This document shows, in pieces, positions 38,742 through 47,761 of a stretch of 64,000 bases of DNA; within the stretch, counting starts at the first letter, position 1, and every line of letters begins with the position of its first letter. The position numbers and the translations under genes were made by a program. The notes under the pieces were generated by a model, which did not search any database, was not told the DNA's origin, and saw only the letters and a list, made by a program, of their open reading frames with translations. Origin of the DNA: Prescottella agglutinans (GTDB lineage Bacteria; Actinomycetota; Actinomycetes; Mycobacteriales; Mycobacteriaceae); NCBI RefSeq assembly GCF_004011865.1, contig NZ_RKLP01000001.1:124001-188000 (forward strand), written 5' to 3'.

Positions 38742-38794
38742 TGTCCGACCACGCCCGTTCCCTCGGGCGAATATTTACCGAAGGACGACCATCC

Positions 38795-40438
38795 ATGTCA
38801 CTCAACCTCGCGGACCTCACCGAAGCGCTCGTCGACGCGGTTCCGGACCGGGTCGCGCTCGTGTGCGGCAACGACACTCGGACGTTCGCCGAGTTCGATG
38901 CCGGCGCCAACCGCATCGCTCACCACATCGTGGCCCAGGGGGTGCAGCCGGGTGATCATGTCGGTCTGCACGCGCGCAACAGCATCGAGTTCGTGGAGGC
39001 GCTGCTCGGCTGCCTCAAGGTGCGCGCGGTTCCGGTCAACGTCAACTTCCGGTACGTCGACACCGAGCTGACCTACCTCTACAACGACGCCCACCTGAAG
39101 GCCGTGATCGCCGACGGCGAGTTCAGCGACGTCATCGCCGACGTACTGCCCAAGTGCCCCGAGCTGCGCCACATCGTGCTCATCGGCCAGGCCGCCGGGC
39201 CGGCACTGTCGGAAGCTGCTGACGCCGTCGGCGTTTCGGTCGCGGACTACCACGCTGCGGCTGCCGACCGATCGCCCGAACGCGACTTCCCCGAGCGCAG
39301 CAACGACGACCTGTACGTGATCTACACCGGCGGCACCACCGGCATGCCCAAGGGCGTCATGTGGCGGCACGAGGACTTCTACTTCGCGGCGCTGAGCGGG
39401 GGCAATCTCATGGGCCCCCCGATCCTGTCCGGCGCGGAACTGGGCGCGGCGGCAGCCGCGAACACCCATCCGATGTCCTTCCTGCTCACCGCGCCGCTCA
39501 TGCACGGCGCGGCGGCCTACTCCCTGTTCACCTGCATGTTCATGGGCTCCGAACATGTGCTCATGCCCCGATTCGATCCGGTCGAGGCGCTGTCGCTCAT
39601 CGACCGGCACAAGATCCGCGGCGTTCAACTCGTCGGTGACGCGATCGCCCGCCCGCTCGCCGACGCGATCGAACAGCACGGCGACCGCTTCGACCTCGGA
39701 TCCCTGTTGTCCATCGGTTCGGGCGGTGCGCTGTGGTCGGCGAGCGTGCGTGAGAAGCTCCAGAAGCTCCTGCCGAATGTCTATCTACGCAACGGGTTCG
39801 GGTCGTCCGAGTCCGGCAACAACGGCGAGCTCGTGGCCAGCGCGGACGGGCTGCTGCGGATGTCGCCCTCCCCCAGGGTGCGCGTGGTCGACACCGATTT
39901 CGCAACCATCGAACCGGGTTCGGACGAGATCGGCTATCTCGCGCACGTCGGGCACGTCCCGGTCGGGTACTACAACGACCCGGTCAAGACCGCCGCGACA
40001 TTCCCCGTCGTCGACGGTGTGCGCCTCTCGGTGCTCGGCGATCTGGCGCGTGTCGAGGCCGACGGGTCGATCGTCGTGCTCGGCCGTGGCTCGTCGTGCA
40101 TCAACACCGGCGGCGAGAAGGTGTACGCCGAGGAGGTCGAGGAGGCCATCAAGAGCCACCCCGACATCGAGGACGCACTGGTCGCCGGCATCGAGGATCC
40201 GACCTACGGGCAGCGTGTCTCCGCGGTGGTCCAGGCCCGTGACGGCGCCCCGGCCCCCGATCACGACAACCTGATCGCGCACTGCCGCACGCAGATCGCC
40301 GGCTACAAGGTGCCGCGCACTGTGGTCGTGGTTCCCGAGATCGTGCGCTCGCCCGCAGGCAAGGCCGACTACCGCTGGGCCAAGGCGACTCTCGAAGGCG
40401 CTGTGTCAACTTCTTCTACTTCCGAGGACCTTTCATGA
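38795..40438 (+). CDS. Acyl-CoA synthetase, FadD19-like
   Basis: 547-residue AMP-forming ligase. It has the phosphate loop YTGGTTGMPKG (177-187), the adenylate region NGFGSSESGNNGE and the catalytic lysine K523 (RSPAGKADYRWAK). The start (LNLADLTEALVDAVPDRVAL) and VNVNFRYVDTELTYL closely resemble FadD19/FadD17, ligases of steroid side-chain degradation in Mycobacterium and Rhodococcus. It likely activates a branched or cyclic acid formed upstream. GAAGGA lies before the ATG. The stop overlaps the next gene by four bases. Confidence 0.88.
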   Translation: MSLNLADLTEALVDAVPDRVALVCGNDTRTFAEFDAGANRIAHHIVAQGVQPGDHVGLHARNSIEFVEALLGCLKVRAVPVNVNFRYVDTELTYLYNDAHLKAVIADGEFSDVIADVLPKCPELRHIVLIGQAAGPALSEAADAVGVSVADYHAAAADRSPERDFPERSNDDLYVIYTGGTTGMPKGVMWRHEDFYFAALSGGNLMGPPILSGAELGAAAAANTHPMSFLLTAPLMHGAAAYSLFTCMFMGSEHVLMPRFDPVEALSLIDRHKIRGVQLVGDAIARPLADAIEQHGDRFDLGSLLSIGSGGALWSASVREKLQKLLPNVYLRNGFGSSESGNNGELVASADGLLRMSPSPRVRVVDTDFATIEPGSDEIGYLAHVGHVPVGYYNDPVKTAATFPVVDGVRLSVLGDLARVEADGSIVVLGRGSSCINTGGEKVYAEEVEEAIKSHPDIEDALVAGIEDPTYGQRVSAVVQARDGAPAPDHDNLIAHCRTQIAGYKVPRTVVVVPEIVRSPAGKADYRWAKATLEGAVSTSSTSEDLS

Positions 40439-42627
40439 CCATTGGACTGAGTGACGAAGACCGCGAACTCCGCGATTCCGTGCGTGGCTGGGCCGCCCGC
40501 CATGCGACGCTCGCCGTGATCCAGGAGGCCGTCGAGGCGAAGGCCGAGGCCCGTCCCGTGTACTGGGGATCGCTGGCCGAGCTGGGCATGTTGGGCCTGC
40601 ATCTGCCGGAGGAGGTCGGCGGCGCCGGCTACGGACTCGTCGAACTCGCGATCGTCACCGAGGAACTGGGCCGGGCGATGGTGCCGGGCCCGTTCCTGCC
40701 GACCGCGATCGTCTCGGCCGTGCTGAACGAAGCCGGCCGCACCGCCGAGCTGGCGGGGCTGGCCGACGGCACCCTGTTCGGTGCGGTCGCGCTGCAGCCC
40801 GGCGGGCTGACCCTGTCCCGCGAGGGCGGGACCGTCACGCTGTCGGGCACGTCCAGCTACATCCTCGGCGGCCAGGTGGGCGACCTGTTCCTGCTCGCCG
40901 CCACCGACGACGCCGGTTCGCTCGCGTTCGTCGTGGTCGAGCGAGATCGGTTGGACGTGACCGAGTTGCCGAGCCACGACGTGGTGCGCCGCAACGCCGA
41001 GGTCGTCGCGGACGGGCTCGAGCTCGCGGATGGTGATGTGCTGACGCTGGATTCGCAGCGGATCCTCGACATCGCCGCGACGCTGTTCGCGGCCGAGGCG
41101 GCCGGTCTGGCGGACTGGGCGACGACCACGGCCGCGGACTACGCGCGGGTGCGTCAGCAGTTCGGCCGGGTCATCGGCCAGTTCCAGGGGGTCAAGCACA
41201 AGGCCGCCCGCATGCTCGCCCTCACCGAGCAGGCCCGCGTCACGGCGTGGGACGCAGCCCGCGCGCTCGGCGAAGATGTGTCGGGGTCCGAGGCGTCGCT
41301 GGCGGCGGCGGTGGCCGGCGCGGTCGCGCCCGAGTCGGCGTTCCAGGTGACCAAGGACTGCATCCAGGTCCTCGGTGGTATCGGGTTCACGTGGGAGCAC
41401 GACGCCCACCTGTACCTGCGGCGGGCGCAGTCGCTGCGGATCCTGCTGGGCTCCACCGCTTCCTGGAAGCGTCGCGTCGCGAACCTCACGCTCGAGGGTG
41501 CCCGCCGAGTGCTGAGCGTCGAGTTGCCGCCGGAGGCGGAGCAGATCCGCGCCGACGTCCGGGCAGAGCTGGATCCCGCCCGCGAACTGGCGGGCGCCGA
41601 GCGGAAGGCGTACCTGGCCGAGCGCGGCTACACCGCACCGCACCTGCCGGCCCCGTGGGGCAAGAGCGCCGACGCCGTCACCCAGCTGGTCATCGCCGAA
41701 GAGCTACGGTCGGCCGAGCTCGTCCCGCACGACATGATCATCGGCAACTGGGTGATCCCGACGCTGATCGCACACGGCAACGCCGAGCAGGTCGAGCGAT
41801 TCGTGCCGCAGTCGCTGCGCGGGGACATTGTGTGGTGCCAGCTGTTCTCCGAGCCCGGCGCCGGATCGGACCTGGCCGGCTTGTCCACCAAGGCCACCAA
41901 GGTCGACGGCGGCTGGAAGCTCAACGGGCAGAAGGTGTGGACGTCGATGGCCCGCGAGGCCGACTGGGGCATCTGCCTGGCCCGCACCGACGCCGACGCC
42001 CCCAAGCACAAGGGCCTGTCGTACTTCCTGATCGACATCAAGAACAGCGGCCTCGACATCCGACCGCTGCGGGAGATCACCGGCGAGGCACTGTTCAACG
42101 AGGTGTTCCTCGACGACGTGTTCGTCCCCGACGAGTGCCTGGTCGGTGAGCCCGGGGACGGCTGGAAGCTGGCCCGCACCACCCTGGCGAACGAGCGGGT
42201 CTCGCTGTCGAACGACTCGTCCCTCGGCTCCGGCGGCGAGGCGCTGCTGAACCTCGCGGCCGAGACCCCCGGTGGCCTCGACGACGAACAGCTCACCGTT
42301 CTGGGCAAGGTGCTGTGCGACGCGCAGTCCGGCGGCCTGATGGGGCTGCGCACGACGTTGCGTTCGCTCACCGGCGCGCAGCCCGGCGCGGAGTCGTCGA
42401 TCGCGAAACTCCTCGGCGTCGAACACATCCAGCAGGTGTGGGAGGTCGCGATGGACTGGTCCGGCCCGAAGGCCCTGCTCGGCAATCAGGGCCGCGTCCG
42501 GTCCGCGACGCGCATGTTCCTGAGCTGCCAGAACCTCTCGATCGCCGGCGGCACCACCAATGTGCAGCTCAACATCATCGGCGAGCGGATCCTCGGTCTG
42601 CCGCGCGACCCCGAACCCGGAAAGTAA
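40435..42627 (+). CDS. Fused double acyl-CoA dehydrogenase (FadE-type)
   Basis: 730 residues comprising two acyl-CoA dehydrogenase units. Unit 1 (about 1-345) contains LHLPEEVGGAGYGLVELAIV and QVLGGIGFTWEHDAHLYLRR. Unit 2 (about 360-725) contains FSEPGAGSDLAGLSTKA, QKVWTSMAREADW and SIAGGTTNVQLNIIGERILGLPR. Unit 1 lacks a comparable SEPGAGSDL flavin loop, so one half may be structural. The layout matches FadE6 and FadE34 of mycobacteria, where steroid-ring or side-chain acyl-CoAs are oxidised by two-module dehydrogenases. It transfers electrons to ETF. Coupled to fadD by ATGA overlap. Confidence 0.9.
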   Translation: MTIGLSDEDRELRDSVRGWAARHATLAVIQEAVEAKAEARPVYWGSLAELGMLGLHLPEEVGGAGYGLVELAIVTEELGRAMVPGPFLPTAIVSAVLNEAGRTAELAGLADGTLFGAVALQPGGLTLSREGGTVTLSGTSSYILGGQVGDLFLLAATDDAGSLAFVVVERDRLDVTELPSHDVVRRNAEVVADGLELADGDVLTLDSQRILDIAATLFAAEAAGLADWATTTAADYARVRQQFGRVIGQFQGVKHKAARMLALTEQARVTAWDAARALGEDVSGSEASLAAAVAGAVAPESAFQVTKDCIQVLGGIGFTWEHDAHLYLRRAQSLRILLGSTASWKRRVANLTLEGARRVLSVELPPEAEQIRADVRAELDPARELAGAERKAYLAERGYTAPHLPAPWGKSADAVTQLVIAEELRSAELVPHDMIIGNWVIPTLIAHGNAEQVERFVPQSLRGDIVWCQLFSEPGAGSDLAGLSTKATKVDGGWKLNGQKVWTSMAREADWGICLARTDADAPKHKGLSYFLIDIKNSGLDIRPLREITGEALFNEVFLDDVFVPDECLVGEPGDGWKLARTTLANERVSLSNDSSLGSGGEALLNLAAETPGGLDDEQLTVLGKVLCDAQSGGLMGLRTTLRSLTGAQPGAESSIAKLLGVEHIQQVWEVAMDWSGPKALLGNQGRVRSATRMFLSCQNLSIAGGTTNVQLNIIGERILGLPRDPEPGK

Positions 42628-43869
<1,242 letters not shown>

Positions 43870-43914
43870 CGTCGGGCGAGGTGAAAACCTCGGCCATCCC
43901 CAGGAATCCCGAGA

Positions 43915-43955
43915 CTGCTCGGCATCCCGTAGATCGTCTACGGGATGCCGAGCAG
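43915..43955. terminator. Bidirectional terminator
   Basis: A perfect 19-base stem (CTGCTCGGCATCCCGTAGA and complement) with a TCG loop lies between the convergent thiolase and SDR genes, seven bases from the SDR stop. Confidence 0.92.
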
Positions 43956-43961
43956 CGGCGT

Positions 43962-44768
43962 TCACATGTCGATCTGCCACACCTTCGGCCAGTCCTTGCC
44001 GCGGAACGCGGCGTCCGTGCCGCCGTCGACGAAGACGACGGAGCCGACGAAGTAGCTCGACTCCGGTCCGAGCAGGTACGCCACGAGCGAGGCGACCTCC
44101 TCCGGCCGGCCACCGCGGCCCGCGGGGATGGTGCCCAGGAACTGCTCCATCGCCTCACCGGTCAGCGGATCCTTCCGGCCTTCCTGCGTCATCGGGGTGT
44201 CGATGAGGCCGGGGGCGATGGCGTTGAGCCGGATTCCCTCCTTGATGTACTCGGCCGACCTCGTCCGCGCGTAGTACGCCAACGCCGCCTTCGTCGCCGG
44301 GTAGGTCTGGAGCGCGGCGAAGTCACCGAAGGCGTCCGCCACCGCGTTCGCGGCCTCCTCGTCACCGGCCAGGCATGCCTCCGCGAGGTCCACGGGCCAA
44401 TTCGGCTGGCTGGTGGTCGAATTCGAGCTGATCAGGACCACGGACGGGTTCTCGCCCTGGGCGAGCAGCGGCCGCAGGCCCTCGAGAAGCTCGATCGCGC
44501 CGAAGTAGTTGACCGCGATCAGCAGCCGCGCCGGGCGACCGGCGGCCGCAGCCAGGCCGGCGAACGGCACGAAGCCGTCGATCTTTCCTCCGGCCAGCGC
44601 GGTCACCTGTTCGATGGCCGCGGCGCGTCCCTCCGCGGTGCTCAGGTCCACGGTCACGTCGGTGTCGTGCAGGTCGACGCCGATGACGCGGTGGCCGTCG
44701 GCCTCCAGTCGAGCCTTGGTTGCCGCGCCGAGCCCGGACGCTGCGCCGGTGAGGACGTAGGTAGCCAT
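43962..44768 (-). CDS. Short-chain dehydrogenase, 3-alpha-hydroxysteroid-dehydrogenase-like
   Basis: 268-residue Rossmann enzyme. It has the cofactor turn TGAASGLG (7-14) and catalytic Y156-x3-K160 (YPATK), with Ser in VLISSNS. The spacing VDLHDTDVTVDLSTAEGR and IAVNYFGAIELLEGL resembles Comamonas 3-alpha-hydroxysteroid dehydrogenase/carbonyl reductase (HsdA). It probably oxidises a hydroxyl group of the pathway substrate with NAD. GAAGGA nine bases before the ATG fixes the start. Divergent from the IclR gene and facing the fadD operon. Confidence 0.85.
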   Translation of the reverse strand: MATYVLTGAASGLGAATKARLEADGHRVIGVDLHDTDVTVDLSTAEGRAAAIEQVTALAGGKIDGFVPFAGLAAAAGRPARLLIAVNYFGAIELLEGLRPLLAQGENPSVVLISSNSTTSQPNWPVDLAEACLAGDEEAANAVADAFGDFAALQTYPATKAALAYYARTRSAEYIKEGIRLNAIAPGLIDTPMTQEGRKDPLTGEAMEQFLGTIPAGRGGRPEEVASLVAYLLGPESSYFVGSVVFVDGGTDAAFRGKDWPKVWQIDM

Positions 44769-44949
44769 GTTGTTCGTTCCTTCGCGAAGTCGCCGGACCG
44801 GGTCGTTGTTGCTGTGGAACCCGATCCGAGTGTCGGTTCGTTGTTGCGGTTCGGAGGCGGATTCGCACGTCGGTGTGCCACGGCCTCCATCTGGGGCCCC
44901 ACACACCGCCTCCGGTGACGCAGACCTCAACCAGCTGGCTAGTGTGACA

Positions 44950-44976
44950 AATATTAGTCACGCTATGACTAGTATT
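44950..44976. promoter_or_regulatory. IclR-type operator between SDR and regulator
   Basis: AATATTAGTCA, five bases (cgcta), TGACTAGTATT: an 11-base inverted repeat with one mismatch. It is the only AT-rich island in the divergent gap and lies just before the IclR gene, so it is the probable binding site for that regulator, controlling itself and the SDR. Confidence 0.65.
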
Positions 44977-44986
44977 AGGTGGCGGA

Positions 44987-45907
44987 ATGTTAGAGGTGTC
45001 GATGACCGAGGACAAGACCCAAAACGAATCCGATCGGCCCGGATCGCCACCGACCGACCGAGTGATCGCGATCGTCGAGCTGTTGGCCGGCAGGTCGGAG
45101 CCGATCTCGACCAAGGAGATCGCCGCGATTCTCGAGCTCAGCCGGTCGACCACCACGCTGATCATGACGTCGCTGGAACGAGCGGGCTGGGTGACCCGAC
45201 AGGCGGATCGTCGGTACGTACTCGGTTCGGGTCTCATCGGCGTGACCGACGCGGTCCGCCACGCATTCCCGGCGCTCGCCGACGAGCGCGCACTCGACCG
45301 ACTGGCCGAGCGCGCGGGATGCGGCGTCGCACTGGCTCTCATCGGCGCCACCGATGCAACGTTCGTCGGAATCGCCCGCCTCGCCAGCGACCTTCCCACC
45401 GCGGTACGCGTGGGCACACGGCTGCCACTGCGCGCGCCGATGGGAGCCGCCGTGCTCGCGCATCGGTCCACCGCACAGCAACGGGCATGGCTCGCCACCG
45501 CACCGGCGGAGAAGAGAGCGTCGTTCGAAATCGCGCTCACCCAGGCACGGGACACCGGTGTCGTGGTCTACGAACTGGGGCACACCGATCCGCTCGTGCT
45601 CAGCTTGATCGGCGAGGTCGTCGGTCTGCTCTCCGAACGCCCCCGCCGGGACGCCCTGGGGACGAGGGCCCTCGAACTCCTGGGTGAGCTCGGAGGGCCC
45701 CCGTACGAGTCGACCGCGCTCGACTCGGACGTGCCGCTGTCGATCAGCTATCTGAGTGCCCCCGTATTCGATCGCGGCAACCGCGCCGTCTACGACCTCC
45801 AGCTCGGGCCGCTGCAACCGGCTGTCGACAAGTCCGAGCGAGACCGCCTCATCGCGGAGCTCACACAGGCCGCGGCGGAACTCGGCCACGCCGGCGGAGC
45901 ACCGTGA
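44987..45907 (+). CDS. IclR-family transcriptional regulator
   Basis: 306 residues. An N-terminal winged helix-turn-helix (PTDRVIAIVELLAGRSEPIS, then TKEIAAILELSRSTTTLIMTS) is followed by an IclR effector domain of about 180 residues. The family senses aromatic or short-chain acid catabolites. Two ATGs are plausible: the listed one (AGGTGG upstream) and one five codons later (GAGGT upstream). It likely represses the divergent SDR and perhaps the fadD operon through the palindrome before it. Confidence 0.85.
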   Translation: MLEVSMTEDKTQNESDRPGSPPTDRVIAIVELLAGRSEPISTKEIAAILELSRSTTTLIMTSLERAGWVTRQADRRYVLGSGLIGVTDAVRHAFPALADERALDRLAERAGCGVALALIGATDATFVGIARLASDLPTAVRVGTRLPLRAPMGAAVLAHRSTAQQRAWLATAPAEKRASFEIALTQARDTGVVVYELGHTDPLVLSLIGEVVGLLSERPRRDALGTRALELLGELGGPPYESTALDSDVPLSISYLSAPVFDRGNRAVYDLQLGPLQPAVDKSERDRLIAELTQAAAELGHAGGAP

Positions 45908-45961
45908 GGTGACCTGTCCCGAAACCGGGTACCGATCACCCCGCACGCCTAGTCTCGGGAC

Positions 45962-46834
45962 ATGTCCGCTCACCGCGTCGTCGTCGTCGGCAGCATCAAC
46001 ATGGATCTGGTGACCTCCACCCCGCGCCTGCCGGCCCCCGGCGAGACGATCCTCGGGACGTCGTTCACCACGACGCCGGGCGGCAAGGGCGCCAACCAGG
46101 CGATCGCGGCCGCGAAGGCCGGCGCGGACGTTGTGTTCGTCGGCGCCGTCGGCGACGACACCTTCGCGCTGGACCTGCGGCAGGCGCTCGTCGATGCCGA
46201 GGTCGACGCCGAGCGGCTCCGCGAGACGTCCGGCCCCAGCGGCATCGCCGCGATCACGGTCGACGGGGACGGCCAGAACTCCATCATCGTGGTGCCGGGC
46301 GCCAACGCCCGCGTCACCGCCCTAACCACCGACGAACTCGACGCCGTCACGGACTCCGACGTCCTGCTGTGCCAGTTGGAGATTCCGCTCGACACGGTGA
46401 CGACCGCCGCCCGTCACGCCGCGCAGTCGGACACCACCGTGATGCTCAATCCGTCACCGGCGCAGACCCTTCCACCGGAGCTGCTGGAGTCCGTCGACGT
46501 CCTCATCGTCAACGAGACGGAGGAACGGCAACTCGGCGAGAACGCCCTGGCGGCGGTGCCGCACGTCGTGACGACACTGGGCGCCGCCGGCGCACGCTAC
46601 CGCGGACCGGACGGCGATCGACTGAGCGTCGACTCTCCCACCGTCGACGCGGTCGACACCACCGGCGCGGGCGACGCATTCACGGGAGCGCTCGCTGCGG
46701 TGTGGAACCGCGGCCCGCGCGACGCGCTGGCCTTCGCGTGCGCGGCGGGCGCGCTCGCCGCGACGCGGCCCGGCGCCAGTGCCGCCTCCCCGACCCGCAG
46801 CGAGATCGACGCCCTGCTCGCGGCGAACGGCTGA
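45962..46834 (+). CDS. rbsK: Ribokinase
   Basis: 290-residue PfkB-family sugar kinase: start VVVVGSINMDLVTSTPRLPAPGE (read across two blocks), GGKGANQAIAAAKAG and the ATP-site DTTGAGDAFTGAL with the catalytic Asp. It phosphorylates ribose at O5. No ribose transporter is adjacent. M. tuberculosis also has rbsK between proA and proB, so this is a backbone gene within the variable region. Confidence 0.92.
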   Translation: MSAHRVVVVGSINMDLVTSTPRLPAPGETILGTSFTTTPGGKGANQAIAAAKAGADVVFVGAVGDDTFALDLRQALVDAEVDAERLRETSGPSGIAAITVDGDGQNSIIVVPGANARVTALTTDELDAVTDSDVLLCQLEIPLDTVTTAARHAAQSDTTVMLNPSPAQTLPPELLESVDVLIVNETEERQLGENALAAVPHVVTTLGAAGARYRGPDGDRLSVDSPTVDAVDTTGAGDAFTGALAAVWNRGPRDALAFACAAGALAATRPGASAASPTRSEIDALLAANG

Positions 46835-46883
46835 CGCCGGAAACCGATTGGCATCCACCGGCATCGTCCGTACGGTCCACGAC

Positions 46884-47342
46884 ATGAGCTCATCGAAGGA
46901 CCCGGTGCTGCGCCCGTGCCGCGGCGCCCAGGAGTGGCCGGCGCTGGTCGACATCTGGCGCAGCGCGGTCGACGCCACCCACGACTTCCTCTCCGCCGCG
47001 GACGTCGACTTCTACCAGTCACGGATGGTCAGCGACTATCTGCCCGCGGTCGAGGTGACCGTGGCCGAGGTCGGCGGGACCCCCGCCGGCTTCTCGGGCC
47101 TCGCGGGCAGATCGCTCGAGATGCTGTTCGTCGCCGACGCGCACCGCGGTCGGGGCGCGGGATCGGCGCTCCTGCGGCGGGCGGTCGCCGACCACCCCGA
47201 TCTGCACCTCGACGTCAACGAGCAGAATCCGCAGGCCGTCGGGTTCTACGAGCGCCACGGGTTCGTCGTCCTGGGCCGCTCGGCCACCGACGCCGACGGG
47301 CGGCCGTTCCCGATCCTGCACATGGGACGCCCGACGACGTGA
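46884..47342 (+). CDS. GNAT-family N-acetyltransferase
   Basis: 152 residues with the acetyl-CoA pyrophosphate loop in FVADAHRGRGAGSALLRRAV and the C-terminal NPQAVGFYERHGFVVLGR. Substrate unknown: small molecule or protein amine. The stop overlaps the start of the next gene by three bases (GTGA), so the two are co-translated. Confidence 0.85.
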   Translation: MSSSKDPVLRPCRGAQEWPALVDIWRSAVDATHDFLSAADVDFYQSRMVSDYLPAVEVTVAEVGGTPAGFSGLAGRSLEMLFVADAHRGRGAGSALLRRAVADHPDLHLDVNEQNPQAVGFYERHGFVVLGRSATDADGRPFPILHMGRPTT

Positions 47343-47713
47343 CCCGGTGCACGGACGTCGACTGGTTCTGGGACGTCATAGAGGAGTCGTCGCGGAGCCG
47401 CGACCGCCTGCGCGAAATTCTCGGACGACTGCCGAAGGCCGACGTCTACAAGTTCCAAGATCTGTTCCTGGATTTCGCCGCCGAACTGCAGGACGAGCCG
47501 TATCGGTCCGTCCTCGCGCCCGACGAGTCCGAGGACGGCCTGGAAGACGCGGCGCACTGGGTCGTCAGCCAGGGGCGCGCGAAATACGACGCGGTTCTCG
47601 CGGAGCCGAGCCTGATGCCCTCACACGTCGACGTCGGTGATCCGGCCAACCTCGGCGGGCTCGCCTACGAGGTCTACCACCACCGGTTCGGCGAGCCGCT
47701 GGACCTGATCTAG
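47339..47713 (+). CDS. DUF4240-like protein
   Basis: 124 residues beginning MTRCTDVDWFWDVIEES and carrying the DUF4240-type pattern KADVYKFQDLFLDFAAEL and AHWVVSQGRAKYDAVLAEP. Soluble, acidic and of unknown function. GTG start overlaps the acetyltransferase stop. Confidence 0.75.
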   Translation: MTRCTDVDWFWDVIEESSRSRDRLREILGRLPKADVYKFQDLFLDFAAELQDEPYRSVLAPDESEDGLEDAAHWVVSQGRAKYDAVLAEPSLMPSHVDVGDPANLGGLAYEVYHHRFGEPLDLI

Positions 47714-47761
47714 CGCGTGGCCGACAGATCCGGTGTCGGTCCCCTCGGGCACGATGGACCC

